Below are positions 48,513-59,482 of a stretch of 64,000 bases of DNA, in pieces. This stretch comes from Ignelater luminosus. Lineage: Eukaryota > Arthropoda > Insecta > Coleoptera > Elateridae. Below the pieces are notes generated by a model. That model had not been told where the DNA came from. It was given only the letters and a program-made list of their open reading frames with translations, and ran no database searches. A program made the position numbers and the translations under genes. Each line of letters starts with the position of its first letter. Within the stretch, counting starts at the first letter, position 1. The DNA is taken from positions 57,688 to 121,687 of the forward strand of contig VTPC01091288.1 of the NCBI GenBank assembly GCA_011009095.1, given 5' to 3'.

Positions 48513-49541
48513 ATGGCGGCTAATGCAGTTAGTGTTGCTGAGCTCCCAGTGAAAAAGTGTAAAAAGTGTAATACTGTGCCAGTATCAGGATTATAGTGTA
48601 TAATCTGTGGAACGTTAATGAACCCGGGCCGTCTAAAATATTTTACAGATATTGTTAAACTTGACGAAAAGCACATAAAGTGTTGTGACGAGACAGAACA
48701 AAGCGATGTACTAGTAAGAAATGGTGGATTAGACGATTCAATGGATTCTAGAAACACAATCATTGTGGAACGAGCCGATGTGAAATCAAAAGATGAAGTA
48801 ATTAAGGAGCTTTTGCAAGAGAAGAAGAGATTAAGTAAGGAAAATAGTTTATTACAAAAATTAATCAGTGAGATGGAAGATAAAAATGGACTTCTGTACT
48901 TTAAAATAGGAGTGTTAGAGAAACAAATAACAGGTGAAACTGACGTGAAGCAAAAGCAATATAATAAGCAAATAAAACCGCCAACTATGATAACAGAAAA
49001 TGTAAATGTAAAGTACAAACAAAAATCGCAAACAGAAAATATTGAAACACACAACCTTGACACCACAAAAGAAACTGTTAAAAAGGTAAAACCAAAAATC
49101 ACAAAAGAAACTGTAGCAGCCAGTATCCATTTAACAGAGAGTCAAATTAAATGTAAAGAGATCATCTCCTTAAATAGCGATGTAGAAAATCAACAACGAA
49201 AGACATCTATGTCCTAAAAACAACAGAAAAGGATTATAGTGGGCTCTCAAGTAAACGAAATTTGTAAATTAAAAGTAGCCCCTAAGGTAAAATCGATTCA
49301 CATTTGCAAGTTATCCACTGACACCACAGCACAGGAAGTTCTTGACCACGTGGTATCGGTAGCTCCAGTAATATCATGCGAAAAAATTGAATCAAAATTT
49401 CCAAAATATTACTCCTCATTTAAACTTGATGTGAATGAAGGCGATGCTGATAAGATTATGGATCCAACTGTATGGCCGAAAGGAACCTGCATCAATAATT
49501 TTTTTTACCGAAAAAATCAACCCCGGAGCATACAAAAATAA
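48513..49541 (+). pseudogene. LINE ORF1 (gag-like nucleic-acid-binding protein), two stops
   Basis: From ATG at 48513 to TAA at 49539-49541 there are 342 codons in one frame. Residues about 15-34 show a zinc-binding-like pattern (KKCKKC, then CIICG), resembling the PHD/zinc-ribbon start of ORF1 in this LINE group. Residues about 90-135 form a coiled coil (EVIKELLQEKKRLSKENSLL). The C-terminal part, about 250-330, has the LINE ORF1 pattern HICKLSTDTTAQEVLDHV, then FPKYYSSFKLDV and WPKGTCINNFFYRKN, probably an RRM-like fold that binds the element RNA. In-frame stops are TAG at codon 28 (48594-48596) and TAA at codon 235 (49215-49217). A 213-codon frame on the opposite strand is only its antisense shadow. 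Confidence 0.85.
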
Positions 49542-49549
49542 ACAGTGTT

Positions 49550-52366
49550 GTGAGAAATAGTGTGCAAAATAAAGAGATAAGTTCAAATTGTAATAATAAA
49601 TTTACTATCGTGCATATTAATGCTCAGTCTGTTCGAAATAAAATAATAATTTTTGAAGATTTTGTAAATAACTTTAGAATAAAAATAGATGTACTGTGTG
49701 TAAGTGAACATCACATGCGACCTGGTGAACCAGAAAATTTTCTCCTTAAAAATTATATAGTTATAAGTCACTATACAAGATCAACAACTACAGGTGGAGG
49801 TGTTATAATACTTTGTAAAAATAAGATTTTATACAATCCTTTAGATAAAATTAGTGAACTGTCAATTGAAAAACATATCGAGATTACAGCAGTAAATTTT
49901 GTGCAGGAGGAAATTATTTGCGTTACAGTTTATCGGCCTCCAGCTGGGGATTTTGATGTATTTATGTATAAAATGAATGAATTGTTGACAATTTTAAATA
50001 ATTTTAATTGTGAAGTCGTAATAAATGGAGATTTTAATATTAGATTCAATATCAAAGACAAAACTTATGTTAAATTTCTAGATATAGTAAACTCTTATGG
50101 ATTTGTGCATACTATTACCGAATTGACTAGACTTTCAAATTGCATTGACAATATCTTAGTAAATTTTGGAAATTTTAGACAGTATAATACTTGGGTTGAG
50201 GATCCTGGATTATCGGATCATAAAGCTATATTTATTACCATTGAATGCAAACCTACTTTCAAGGATGAAATCACCTCATATAGACCTTATACAGATGTAG
50301 GCAAATTTAGATTTTTTTAAATTAATAGAAGCTATAAATTGGAATTTTGTAAATGAAATTCATGTTAATGTTTATACTAAATTTTCAAAATTTATTACTA
50401 TCTTAATAGAATCTTTAAATCGTGCATTCCCTGTGGTTACACAAACAAATAAAATAAAATAAAATCAAAAACTAACATGGTACACGTCGGAATTAAGAAA
50501 AATGAAGGAGCATTTAAATTTTTTAAAGGAATTAAATAAGGATTTTCCCAACTTAAAACTAAATGAATTGATAAATAGTTTTCGTGTAAAATATAAAAAA
50601 GAGATGGAACGGGCAAAAATTAACAAGTACATTAAACAAATCCATAATAGCAATCAAAAGCCCAAAGTGTACTGGGATATAATTAATGAAAACAGAAGGG
50701 GTAAGATAGTCTCAAACAAGATTAGTTTTGATGTAAATAAATTAAATAATTTTTTTATAAAACAACCGGAGAATGTATTGAATAGTCTTCCTTTAGTACA
50801 AAACACTTCCAGTCCAAATATTCAACAAACAAATGTTAAGTTTAGTATACAACCTGTACCAGAAAATGATATGCGTGAAGCAATAAATAGATTAAAAAAT
50901 AAAACTAGTCGTAATTATTACAATTTAAATGCAGTGTTAATTAACTGTATTAGAAACATAATCATACCACCGCTTACTAAAGTATTCAATGGTTGTATTG
51001 AAGAAGGTATATATCCCAATGTCTTAAAAATTTCCAAAGTGATACCCATACATAAAAAGGGATCGTTGAATGATATGAATAACTATAGACCAATTTCTCT
51101 TGTTCCCATTACATCTAAAATATTCGAAATGTTAATTAAAGATCAAATTGTAGATTATTTTGAAGCTAGTAAACTATTTTATAATCAACAATTCGGCTTT
51201 CGTAAAAATAGGTCAGTAACTGAAGCTATAAATTGTCTTTTAGATTTTGTAATTGAAGGTACGGAAAAAGGATCTTGGGTAGGGGCTTTGTATTGTGACC
51301 TACAGAAAGCTTTTGATTGCGTCAATCATGATACTCTGTTACAAAAATTACAGTTGTATAACTTTGATACCTCTAGTATTAAGCTATTTCAATCATATTT
51401 ACAAAATCGGAAACAAAAAGTTTTTCTAAATAATACTTACTCGGAAGAAGGATTATTAACTTGTGCAGTTCCACAAGGATCCGTATTGGATCCTATCTTA
51501 TTTGTTATATATATTAATGATTTACATACGACAATATTATCCGGTAAAGTAATTTTATTTGCTGATGATACAACGTTCATGCGATATCATCAAGATGAGA
51601 ATAATTTGTTTAATGAAATGAACATTCATCAATCTAAAATCGAAAATTGGCTAATACAAAATTGTTTAAAATTAAATGTAAACAAAAAAAACTAATCTTT
51701 TCACACCGAACGCTTGTAAATCATCAAAATGAAGATTCTGTGAAATTTCTAGGAGTATGGTTAGATCCAGTATTAAGTTGGGATAGTCATATTGAATGTT
51801 TAGCCACAACTCTTTCAAGAAATTTATTTGCTCTACGTAACTTAACTCATATTGTACCTATTCAAGTAGCTGTAACCGCATATTATGCTTTAATAAACGC
51901 ACACATGGCTTATGCTGTTGTATGTTGGGGACATTCTACTCATGCTAATAGAATTTTCAACCTGCAAAGAAAAGCTATACGTATCATTACAAAAAAATCT
52001 TATACCGATGATGTAAAACAAGATTTTATTAGTTTAAGCATATTAACGTTTCCATCCCTTTATATTTTTAATAGCTTAATTCAAACTAAAAAATATTTAG
52101 ACGATTATAATACACAAAATAATGTTCATAATTATAGTAAAAGAGCTAACTTTAAAATTCGTTTAGATTACTTGCGTCTTAATTCAAGTAGATATAGTAA
52201 AAATTATTATGGCCCTTTGTTTCTCAATAAATTGCCTATGAACATTGTAAATTTGCCATTAAAATCGTTTAGAAATAAGATTAAAAGATATCTGATAAGT
52301 GAAGCCTTTTACTCAATTCACGAATTTATGGATCATGAATTGAATTCCTGTAGCATAGACATGTAA
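49550..52366 (+). pseudogene. LINE ORF2 (APE endonuclease + reverse transcriptase), two frameshifts and one stop
   Basis: The product would nick target DNA and reverse-transcribe the element RNA from the nick. The endonuclease (49550-50320) has VHINAQSVRNK (Asn24 counted from 49550), VSEHH (Glu53), VINGDFNIRF near 50025 and SDHKAI near 50216, all expected active-site words. The RT follows: VIPIHKKGSLNDMNNYRPIS (51040-51100), QQFGFRKNRSVTEA (51187), YCDLQKAFDCVNHD (51292-51335), CAVPQGSVLDPILF (51463-51505; the usual Gly after Leu is Asp) and LFADDTT (51557). Thumb and C-terminal region run to TAA at 52366. Breaks: a shift in the T7 run 50312-50318, a TAA at 50460-50462 in an AAATA-type tract, and a shift in the A8 run 51684-51691. 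No ATG lies at the start of the frame, which is open upstream into the end of ORF1, so the real start is uncertain. Confidence 0.92.
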
Positions 52367-52594
52367 AATAAATAAAGCTTTATTATCATATCAAGAGAGA
52401 TCTATGATATATAAGAAAAAAAAATTTACTCTCCTTTTTTAAAATTTATAATTTGCATTATGTATTTTATTGTATTTATTTATTGTATTAAGTATTAGTG
52501 ACTTGTTATTCTACACTGTATTAAACTTTATTGTATTATTGACTTGTGCAAATACTCTGTATACTAGCATAAATAATAATAATAAATAAATGAC

Positions 52595-53785
52595 AGTTAC
52601 CTCAGAATTCTAAGCAAACGTAGACTATAAAAAATCTTCTTTCTCATGTTTAAAGTTTGAGACAAATTACCTGAGCAGCATTGATTTGGGTTGGTTTTAA
52701 TTTCTCTCTTGAAGGGTGGGCAATTTTGACTCTGGTACCGAATTGGTTCGTACAACTACAAAAAGACTTTGAAATGATAAATTTAGTACTTTTTTTTTAA
52801 GTTACGGTTAATTCCTGCAATATTGCATAACTGTAGACAGAAAATCTGACCGAACCTTGTTTTGTAGTTTTTTTGCTGATTCTAATAAAACATCGCTTGA
52901 AAAATTCCAACCAAACTTTTTTTGCCGGTGTGTAGGGAGCTTTTGTAGTTAATAGGCATATGAAGACGCAGAAGCTTGTTCAACAACTCGAGATTGCAAA
53001 TTTATTATTGAGGTTTATAGGCTTCTGTTATCCTCCGCAAGGAATGTTCGGATGAAAGTGTAATCCATTAACTTTTCAGTTTTAATTTAGATAATAAATC
53101 CAATTGCCGTGTCACTTAATAGCATTTGTCAGTCATTACAATGATGACGTAATTCACTGCAAATTATAACCTGTTGATCCTTGCTGTTACAACTTGCACT
53201 TCCAATTTAGTAAGTTTATGTTTATAACAGATTTCGATACTTGGAGCTATTAAGGACAATTAATAACACTGTATTTGCATTCCCAATTACAATGTTTCTT
53301 AAGGTCTTCACACTATAATAGGGATCTGTTATAACAAAGCTTGTTCTTTGGTTATTTCATTACCTCTGTGAAACCTTGAAAGCTATGTTGATGAATGGAT
53401 TGCGTAATAACAGCGCTTTTGTTTTCAAAAATTCAAAATTATTTATACAACTTTGAGTTTATCAATATATTAATTTGAAAACTTTAATAAGATGAATTTA
53501 AAAATAAATTGAGACTGATAGAAGAATATTGTATAAACTATAGTCAGTAGTTTAAAATCGGCAGTTAAAAGTATTTATAAAACATCCCCATCCACAATTA
53601 AGCTTAAGTTTCAATTCCTTCAAGCATTCCCTGATGCTATAACTGTCTCATGGAAGAAGTGAGGCTTTATTATGGTTATTATTATTACTGTTATTGTGCC
53701 CGGGTACTTTTTATTCCACATTGTTTTGTATTTCTCGTATTTTATGAAGCGTGTATGTAAAGCTTTCCGTTCTTCTAGTATTTTC
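52595..53785. other. Spacer, no gene recognised
   Basis: A/T-rich DNA between the LINE tail and copy B of the unclassified element. No motif is visible. Confidence 0.4.
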
Positions 53786-53787
53786 CT

Positions 53788-55850
53788 AAATAATTACACT
53801 GATTAACAGAGTTTTTGGTTCTTAAACAAAATTAGGCCACTCTTATGCAGATTTTCATTCTGAATTCAAATCTGCTTTCAGAGTTTTTCTATCACGCGTA
53901 GTTTTTGAAATATATGCATTTGAAGTTTTAGTGGACAGTGTAATTATAATTACATTAGATAATAACGTATTAGCGATAAGAAGTTTTGGAAATGAGGTGA
54001 TTGCATTCGGCATATATTAGAAAGCTATTAACATGTCATCAACAGCTATGTCACTCTTATAAACCTTTCTAAATATTATTTCAACTTTCCATAAGTGAGG
54101 TCACTTATGTATGAACTTGTTCAGTGTTGGTACTGTTTTGCGGCGTGTGTGAAGTTTCATAAAGTTGCATTGTCACTACTTAACAAAGAACATTTCTTGT
54201 GTTTTAAGTGATAACTATAGTAATATTAATCATGTCCCGTAAATGTGTGAACGATCCGGACAGTTTTTGTTACGTTTGTGGAGAGTTTACTGTTAAACAC
54301 CAAAAACGATGTTTTACTGCGCTAATATGGAGAGCTTATCGTCTGTACTTTGGATGTCAAGTTGGAGATCAAGGCGAGTAATGGGCATATTTGTTGTGTT
54401 CCTTGTGCAAATGTCGACAGTGGAGAAATGGTTTCCGTGTATGTATGCCCTTCGCAGTATCTATGATATGGAGGGAACAAAAGAATCATCTAACGGATTG
54501 TTACTTTTGCATAACAGATAGCAGGCTTCTCTGTAAAAAATAAAAAATCAGTTGTGTATCCTAATTTAACATCGGCGATAAGGTCCGCTGGCCATTGTAC
54601 TGATCTTCCAGTTCCTGTGTCACCAGAAACATTTGAAAGATCAAATGAAGAAAATGTCGACATTGTTTCTAGCAACGATCCAGAGTTTATTCCTCCAGAT
54701 CCCACTGAGCCACATTTGATCACACAGGCACAACTAAACGATTTAGTTCGTGATTTGAACTTAAGCAAAAGCATAGCCGAGTTGTTTAGCTCTCGAATGA
54801 AAAGTTGGAATTTATCAGAACGGTACCAAAATTAGTCATTTCTGTAACCGCGCAAAGAAGTTTTCTGAGTTTTATTCTATGGACGACAATCTTATCTACT
54901 GCAGTGATGTTGACGGTTTGATGGAAACCTTGGACGTAAGCACAAACCAGAAGAATGGCGACTGTTTATTGATGCATCTAAATTTAGTTTGAAAGCAGTT
55001 CTATTGTACAATGGCAATGCGTTGCCTGCAGTTTCCATTGCATATTCACTTCAGCTAAAGGAATCTTATGAGACTATGAAATGCCTTTTAACGAGCGTAG
55101 ACTATGAACGATACGAGTGGAAAGTGTGTGTAGATTTGAACGTTATAGCTTTGTTATTAGGAATGCTACTGAGATTTACAAAACACAGTCGCTTTTTGTG
55201 CTAGTGAGACAGTCGTGCTAAATCGCAGCATTATATTGTGAAAAGTTGGCCAAGTAGGCAGATAGTGTGGGAGAAGAAATATTTTACATGAAAGCCTTGT
55301 AGATAGAAACAATATCTATTTGCCTTCTTTGCATATAAAATTACAACTGATAAAGAATTTTGTAAAAGGCATGAACGGTGGCGGAAGAGGTTTTCAGTAC
55401 ATAAAAGAAAAATTTCCAAAAATCAGCGAAGCTAAGATAAAGGAGGGCATATTTGTGGGACCCCAAATTCAGCAATTAATGAATGACAGCGGTTTTACAA
55501 GGAAAAGAAAAGGTGGCGTGGAATTGTTTCAAATCTGTCATAAAGGGCTTTCTGGGCAACAACAAAGCGGAAAATTTCAAAAACCTCGTTGACGAAATGT
55601 TGACAGCTTACCGTAAAATGGGATGTAAAATGTCGCTAAAGATGCATTAATCACATATCCATTTAGATTTTCTCCCAGTCAATTTGGGATGGGCATGGGG
55701 AGCGTTTCCATCAAGACCTTTCAACGTTCTGAAACCAGGGAAGATGGAATTCGAACATGTTAGGTGCTTACTAATAGTTACTGATTAGAGGAGACCCTGA
55801 TACATGATTATACAAAAGAAAACTGTCAAATAGACAATTTTAATAGGTTT
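53788..55850 (+). mobile_element. Unclassified ~2.1-kb element, copy B (plus strand)
   Basis: This is the same unit as 14470-16560 in opposite orientation. Homology covers about 440 bases of 5' non-coding sequence, the whole coding part and a short 3' flank ending near AATAGGTT at 55841. Both copies end at about the same base on both sides, so they are insertions of a defined unit or pieces of one larger repeat. No inverted termini, LTRs, poly(A) tail or target duplication were seen. Confidence 0.7.
54232..55833 (+). pseudogene. Protein of the unclassified element, copy B, frameshifted
   Basis: ATG at 54232 starts MSRKCVNDPDSFCYVCGEF, with Cys at 5, 13 and 16 suggesting a small metal-binding N-terminus. 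The reading then moves through at least three frameshifts: a 93-residue segment at 54554-54835 (QAQLNDLVRDLNLSKSIAEL), WRLFIDAS and KAVLLYNGNA near 54957-55020 with LQLKESYETM, then PSLHIKLQLIKNFVKGM and EAKIKEGIFVGPQIQQL at 55323-55480. KGFLGNNKAENFKNLVDEML follows at 55543-55600 and GHGERFHQDLSTF near 55692-55730. I know this family as widely repeated in arthropods but without a described activity; no DDE, HUH or tyrosine-recombinase signature is obvious. Without a classified enzyme domain it may be a non-autonomous passenger, or its domain is undescribed. Confidence 0.65.
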
Positions 55851-55854
55851 TATG

Positions 55855-56440
55855 TACATTTTGTAATATAAAATCCATCTAATTACTTTAGTGAAACAAA
55901 ATCATGTTTTTCTCGGAAACCTACGTGCTAGGGAAAAACCAAAAGCAGATTTGCATTCAGCATAGAAGAATGATTTAAGATCACCTATTTGTAACTAGGA
56001 AACAGGAAACAAGTTTTAATTTGTTAATCAGCGTTACAAGTTATAGTAATTATTTTAAGAAGTGCGTTTCTTATACCAACTTACAATATCTTTAGTTTTA
56101 ATATAATTTAAATCAAAAGCAAAAACTGAAATGCCTTGATCATTAAGTTGGTAACCTTGGAGATGTTTTGGAAGAGTAGAAAATCTAAAATAACAACACC
56201 TTACGTATATGTTAACCAATAGTAGATATAGATTTTTGGTAAATTAATTTCTTGCACCCTTGCGTGTGGAATCACTAAGTAACCAGGTCTTGTGGTGGAT
56301 GCTAGTTATGATTATTTTCCTATTTTTGTTTTGCTGACTGATTCATGGATTGAATTCCAATAGAGACTTCCTTTTTTATTCTTTAATAAGCGTTTAAAGT
56401 TTTTCCTGTAGAGTTTACGTTGTAAAACTCGGATTCGTTA
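55855..56440. other. Spacer, no gene recognised
   Basis: A/T-rich DNA between copy B and the C-terminal end of the integrase pseudogene. Nothing is identifiable. Confidence 0.35.
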
Positions 56441-56449
56441 AGCAACTTG

Positions 56450-57621
56450 TCGAGTAGGTTACGGTGGTAATGGAGAACAAAGTGTTTCTTTTTTAACGCA
56501 CAAGCACTCAATGTTCCACAGCTCTTTTTGCAACTGCTTCTGACAAATCCTTAACCCGTTTTTGGTAGATTGCAAACTTGCAACTGAACGTAAAATAATT
56601 TCATTTTTAGGAACATCTTTAATGTCCAAGAATACTTTCTGACAAGCTGTAAACTGAGATCTAGAATAGAGCGATTTAACAACTCCTTACTTAGTACCGA
56701 GCTGGTAGTGTCTATCGTCTGTTTTATTAATGATAATAGATAGAATATTTTGAGCATCATCACGTCCCCTTCTGGCAGTGGAATCCTTACAGTTGTACCG
56801 ACAGATACCGATGGAAATTTTTGTTACTATGTTTCAACATTCTTTCTGCTTGTCGTTCCAAGTTTTCTTTTGCATAATGCCGATTTACAGTTGCTACTGT
56901 AGTTCTCGAGCATAGAGGGCATAAAAAAGACCCATCACCCTTGTCATTATTTAATTTTTCTGGTACACCAAAGATGGAATAAATAGTTTGGTTGCATCCT
57001 TTGCAAGTTTGAGTTTCACTTGTGTCTTACACAACGTAAAGTATTTGATGGTTCGTTAACTATATCTAAAGTAGCTGAAGGTTGTTCACGTGACTCGGGT
57101 TACATCCTGAGCAGGTTCATTTTGTGCATTACATTCATTAGTATTATTGTTAATAACTATCTCCAAATCTTCTTCACGCTCAAGATTTTGTGAAACTTTA
57201 TTTGGTAATGTAATGCCTACTTTTATCTTGCATTCAAAAAGAGGCTCGTAAGGTGTTTGTTTAATTTCAGAATGCAAAGCTCTGTTCTTCATGAACTGTA
57301 CAAATTTTAAACCTTCATTCCAGTGTCCAGTAGTATTATTTTGCAGCCATGTAGTCAACATGTCTTTGATATCTTGGTTTGCCCTCTTAACACTACCTTG
57401 GATCTGAGAGTGCCTCGGCTTGTCATGAACAATAGTCAATGAAAGCCAGTACTGCTTTAAGTTATAAATAATCTGATTCGCAAATTTCCTGCCATTATCT
57501 AATTGGAGTATAAATCTTAGGGGCGTCAAATAGGGTAAAAGTAGCTAATAAGACGTAAGCTACTTCTCCTGCCCATTGTGATTTAAGTTCTCGCAATACA
57601 ACGAACACTCAGGTGATTCCA
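56450..57621 (-). pseudogene. KRBA2/SCAND3-like integrase, C-terminal part
   Basis: Read on the minus strand, the integrase core resumes at the insertion edge (LTxVFVVLRELK, then EVAYVLLATFTLF at about 57610-57535). A 147-residue frame at 57529-57086 follows. It has LQLDNGRKF, whose Asp (residue 11) is the second catalytic acid, and KPRHSQIQGSVKRANQD. In relatives the last block reads GSVERAN; here the catalytic Glu is Lys (residue 48, about 57386-57388), so the enzyme is dead. Later words are GHWNEGLKFVQFMKNRALHS and PYEPLFECKIKVG. Beyond are Cys-rich and FPSVSVGTTVRIPLPEGDV blocks (56830-56760) and a CKKSCG remnant near 56530. These match the KRAB-A domain-containing 2-like integrases that are multicopy in many insects. 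Confidence 0.85.
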
Positions 57622-57857
57622 TGTTATGTCATTTTAAAATTTTCCGTACTCACCCGAGTTCTGCCGTGAGTTTCGCTTTAAATGCATTCATTTAATATGA
57701 ATTCGTCGTTTCATTTCGCTTTTTAATGTTTAGCAAGTTAGTTATATTGCTAACAGATATTTCGTCCAAGGTCTCTTTGAAGCTCTATTGTTAAAAATTA
57801 AAATGTACTCAACAAATTGTTTTATGTTTATTTCATTGTTATTGAAATCATTTCTTC
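57622..57857 (+). repeat. LTR-like direct repeat, first copy
   Basis: About 236 bp match 59249-59482 closely, from TGTTATGTC to GAAATCATTTCTT, with scattered substitutions and small indels. Shared words include CAAGTTA, GCTAACAGATATTTCGTCC and TTAAAAATTAAAATGT. Similarity stops abruptly after GAAATCATTTCTT. Confidence 0.9.
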
Positions 57858-58180
57858 GTTGCGAGAATGTTATATTTAGGCTTCATTATTGGAATTCGAT
57901 ATGTCACTTTATTACTAAAACGTGTCTTGTTCTAGTTCGAAACTGTTAAGGTCCAAACATCCTATGAGTTTTTGGATCCATTTAGTGACGTATCGTTCAG
58001 AGTTGTGCCTGATGTGTAATTGGCCTTCTGAGTTGTGGGAATCCCATAATGCGACGATTCCGTGATTCGTTGAATGCCCTCTCTAGATGAAGTGCTTGTT
58101 GCATACAAGTTTATCGACTTTGCTTTGGTGTCGTTGCTCAACTATCGATTCTAACGTACTAGTAGATTTCATCTTTTTAA

Positions 58181-58405
58181 TGGGTGGTTAGTTGGGCGTT
58201 TAGTGAGCCATCCTGGAGCTTTTTCATCTTTGTTCCTAAGGATAAATAGGGAGCCTTTTCCATCTGTGCTCTCCGAGTTTGCTGAACTTTTTCCGTTGCC
58301 GTCCTCCACTACCTTATGGGTGGAATGTTTGGTCGTTTAGTGGGATATCTTGGAGCTCATCCATCTTCGCTCCTAAAGATAATTAGGGGGTCTTTTTGAT
58401 ATTCG
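58181..58405. repeat. Two-unit tandem repeat, ~136 bp
   Basis: TGGGTGG followed by CGTTTAGTG, GGAGCT, CATCTT, GCTCCTAA(A/G)GAT and AGGGGG/AGGGAG-type words occurs from 58181 and again from 58317. The second unit is partial. It lies in the internal region of the LTR-like insertion. Confidence 0.7.
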
Positions 58406-59240
58406 CTCCTTAGGTTATTTGAATCCTGTTTTTTTTCCTTTTAGTACATTTTAGGCAGGTTGATGGGTAACATCCTTGTGTAGAGTGTACTCGAAGTGAA
58501 GTCAATAGTTTATTGTGGTCACTTATCTTGACATTTTTATTAACACCGAATGTGACTATTTTGTATATACGTTATTGTATAGTTTTGTTTATGTTAGTTT
58601 AGGTTTTCCTTTTTAGTGTTTTGGTTTCATTTGGAAGGATCTTTGGTTGTCTTTTGTTTCCGTTTCGATGTGTGCTGTTTAGGAAGATTTTCGTTTGTGT
58701 TTCTCTGTTGTGTTATCTTTTTGTCCAGCATTGGTTGGAGTACCATGACCATATGGTCGCCTTGGGCTTTAGGCCCCTTATCGTGATCTTTGTGATCGTT
58801 TGGGTTTTAGACCCTTCTGTCCGTGGCGGGCAAAAATAATTAACCCGATTTAGTACAAATTCCTTTTGTGCTGAGTCGTTATTGTCCTGTCAATGTCCGT
58901 GTGAAAGTCACGACTACCCTTTGTTTTACAGTGACCTTAGTTCAGGCTGTTGTGTGTGTTCAGCTTCGGCTGGAGCTTTCGGTGATTGTTTGATCTTTGA
59001 GACTTTAGTTTGGTGATTTTTCGTTTGGTCTTTCCAGAAGAGCTTTAGTTTTGTTTTTATTCGTGCTTTTGTTAAGTTTTCGTTTTAACTTTTTGGTTTT
59101 TTCATTTAGTTCTTTAAGAGAGAGGTCCTTGTTTTGGTTTAGTAATATTTTTTTTGATTTTCTTTGTTTGGAACTATAGAGTTATTTTCGCCTTACGCTT
59201 TCCAGCTTAAGGCAGTTTCTGAAGAAAACTTCCTTTTGGT

Positions 59241-59248
59241 AGAGAAGG
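59241..59248 (+). other. Candidate polypurine tract
   Basis: AGAGAAGG lies immediately before the TG that starts the second LTR-like repeat. This is the standard position of the plus-strand primer in LTR retrotransposons and supports plus orientation of the insertion. Confidence 0.6.
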
Positions 59249-59482
59249 TGTAATGCCATTTTAAAATTTTGCGTACTCAGCCGAGTTCTGCCTTGAGTTT
59301 TGCTTTAAATGGATTCATTTAATATGAACTCATCACTTCATTTTGCTTTCTAATGTTTAGCAAGTTATTTATATTGCTAACAGATATTTCGTCCGAGGTT
59401 TCTTTGAAGCTGTATTGTTAAAAATTAAAATGTGCTCAACAAATTGTTTTGTTTCTTTCATTGTTGATGAAATCATTTCTTG
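59249..59482 (+). repeat. LTR-like direct repeat, second copy
   Basis: Partner of 57622-57857. If the full 3' LTR extends to the insertion edge it continues to about 60437 with sequence that has no counterpart after the first copy. Confidence 0.9.

Larger units (their letters stand above)
48500..52592 (+). mobile_element. Near-complete CR1/Jockey-group LINE
   Basis: Two consecutive ORFs are followed by a short 3' untranslated region (52367-52570) and a simple-repeat tail of AAT/AAATA units (about 52570-52592) instead of a long poly(A). ORF1 is gag-like; ORF2 is endonuclease plus reverse transcriptase with no RNase H evident. The tail type and the N-terminal Cys-rich ORF1 suggest the CR1/L2/Daphne side of the Jockey group; clade placement needs a tree. 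No target duplication was found. Damage is light: three stops and two one-base shifts, both shifts in homopolymers. Confidence 0.9.

Noticed and set aside
48461-49102. 213-codon minus-strand open frame
   Set aside because: It is antisense to LINE ORF1, Ser/Phe-rich as expected from reversed Lys/Glu codons, and has no family motif.
54232-55833. Reading the unclassified element as a host gene pair
   Set aside because: Two decayed copies with shared non-coding flanks and no introns argue for a repeat unit rather than functional host genes.
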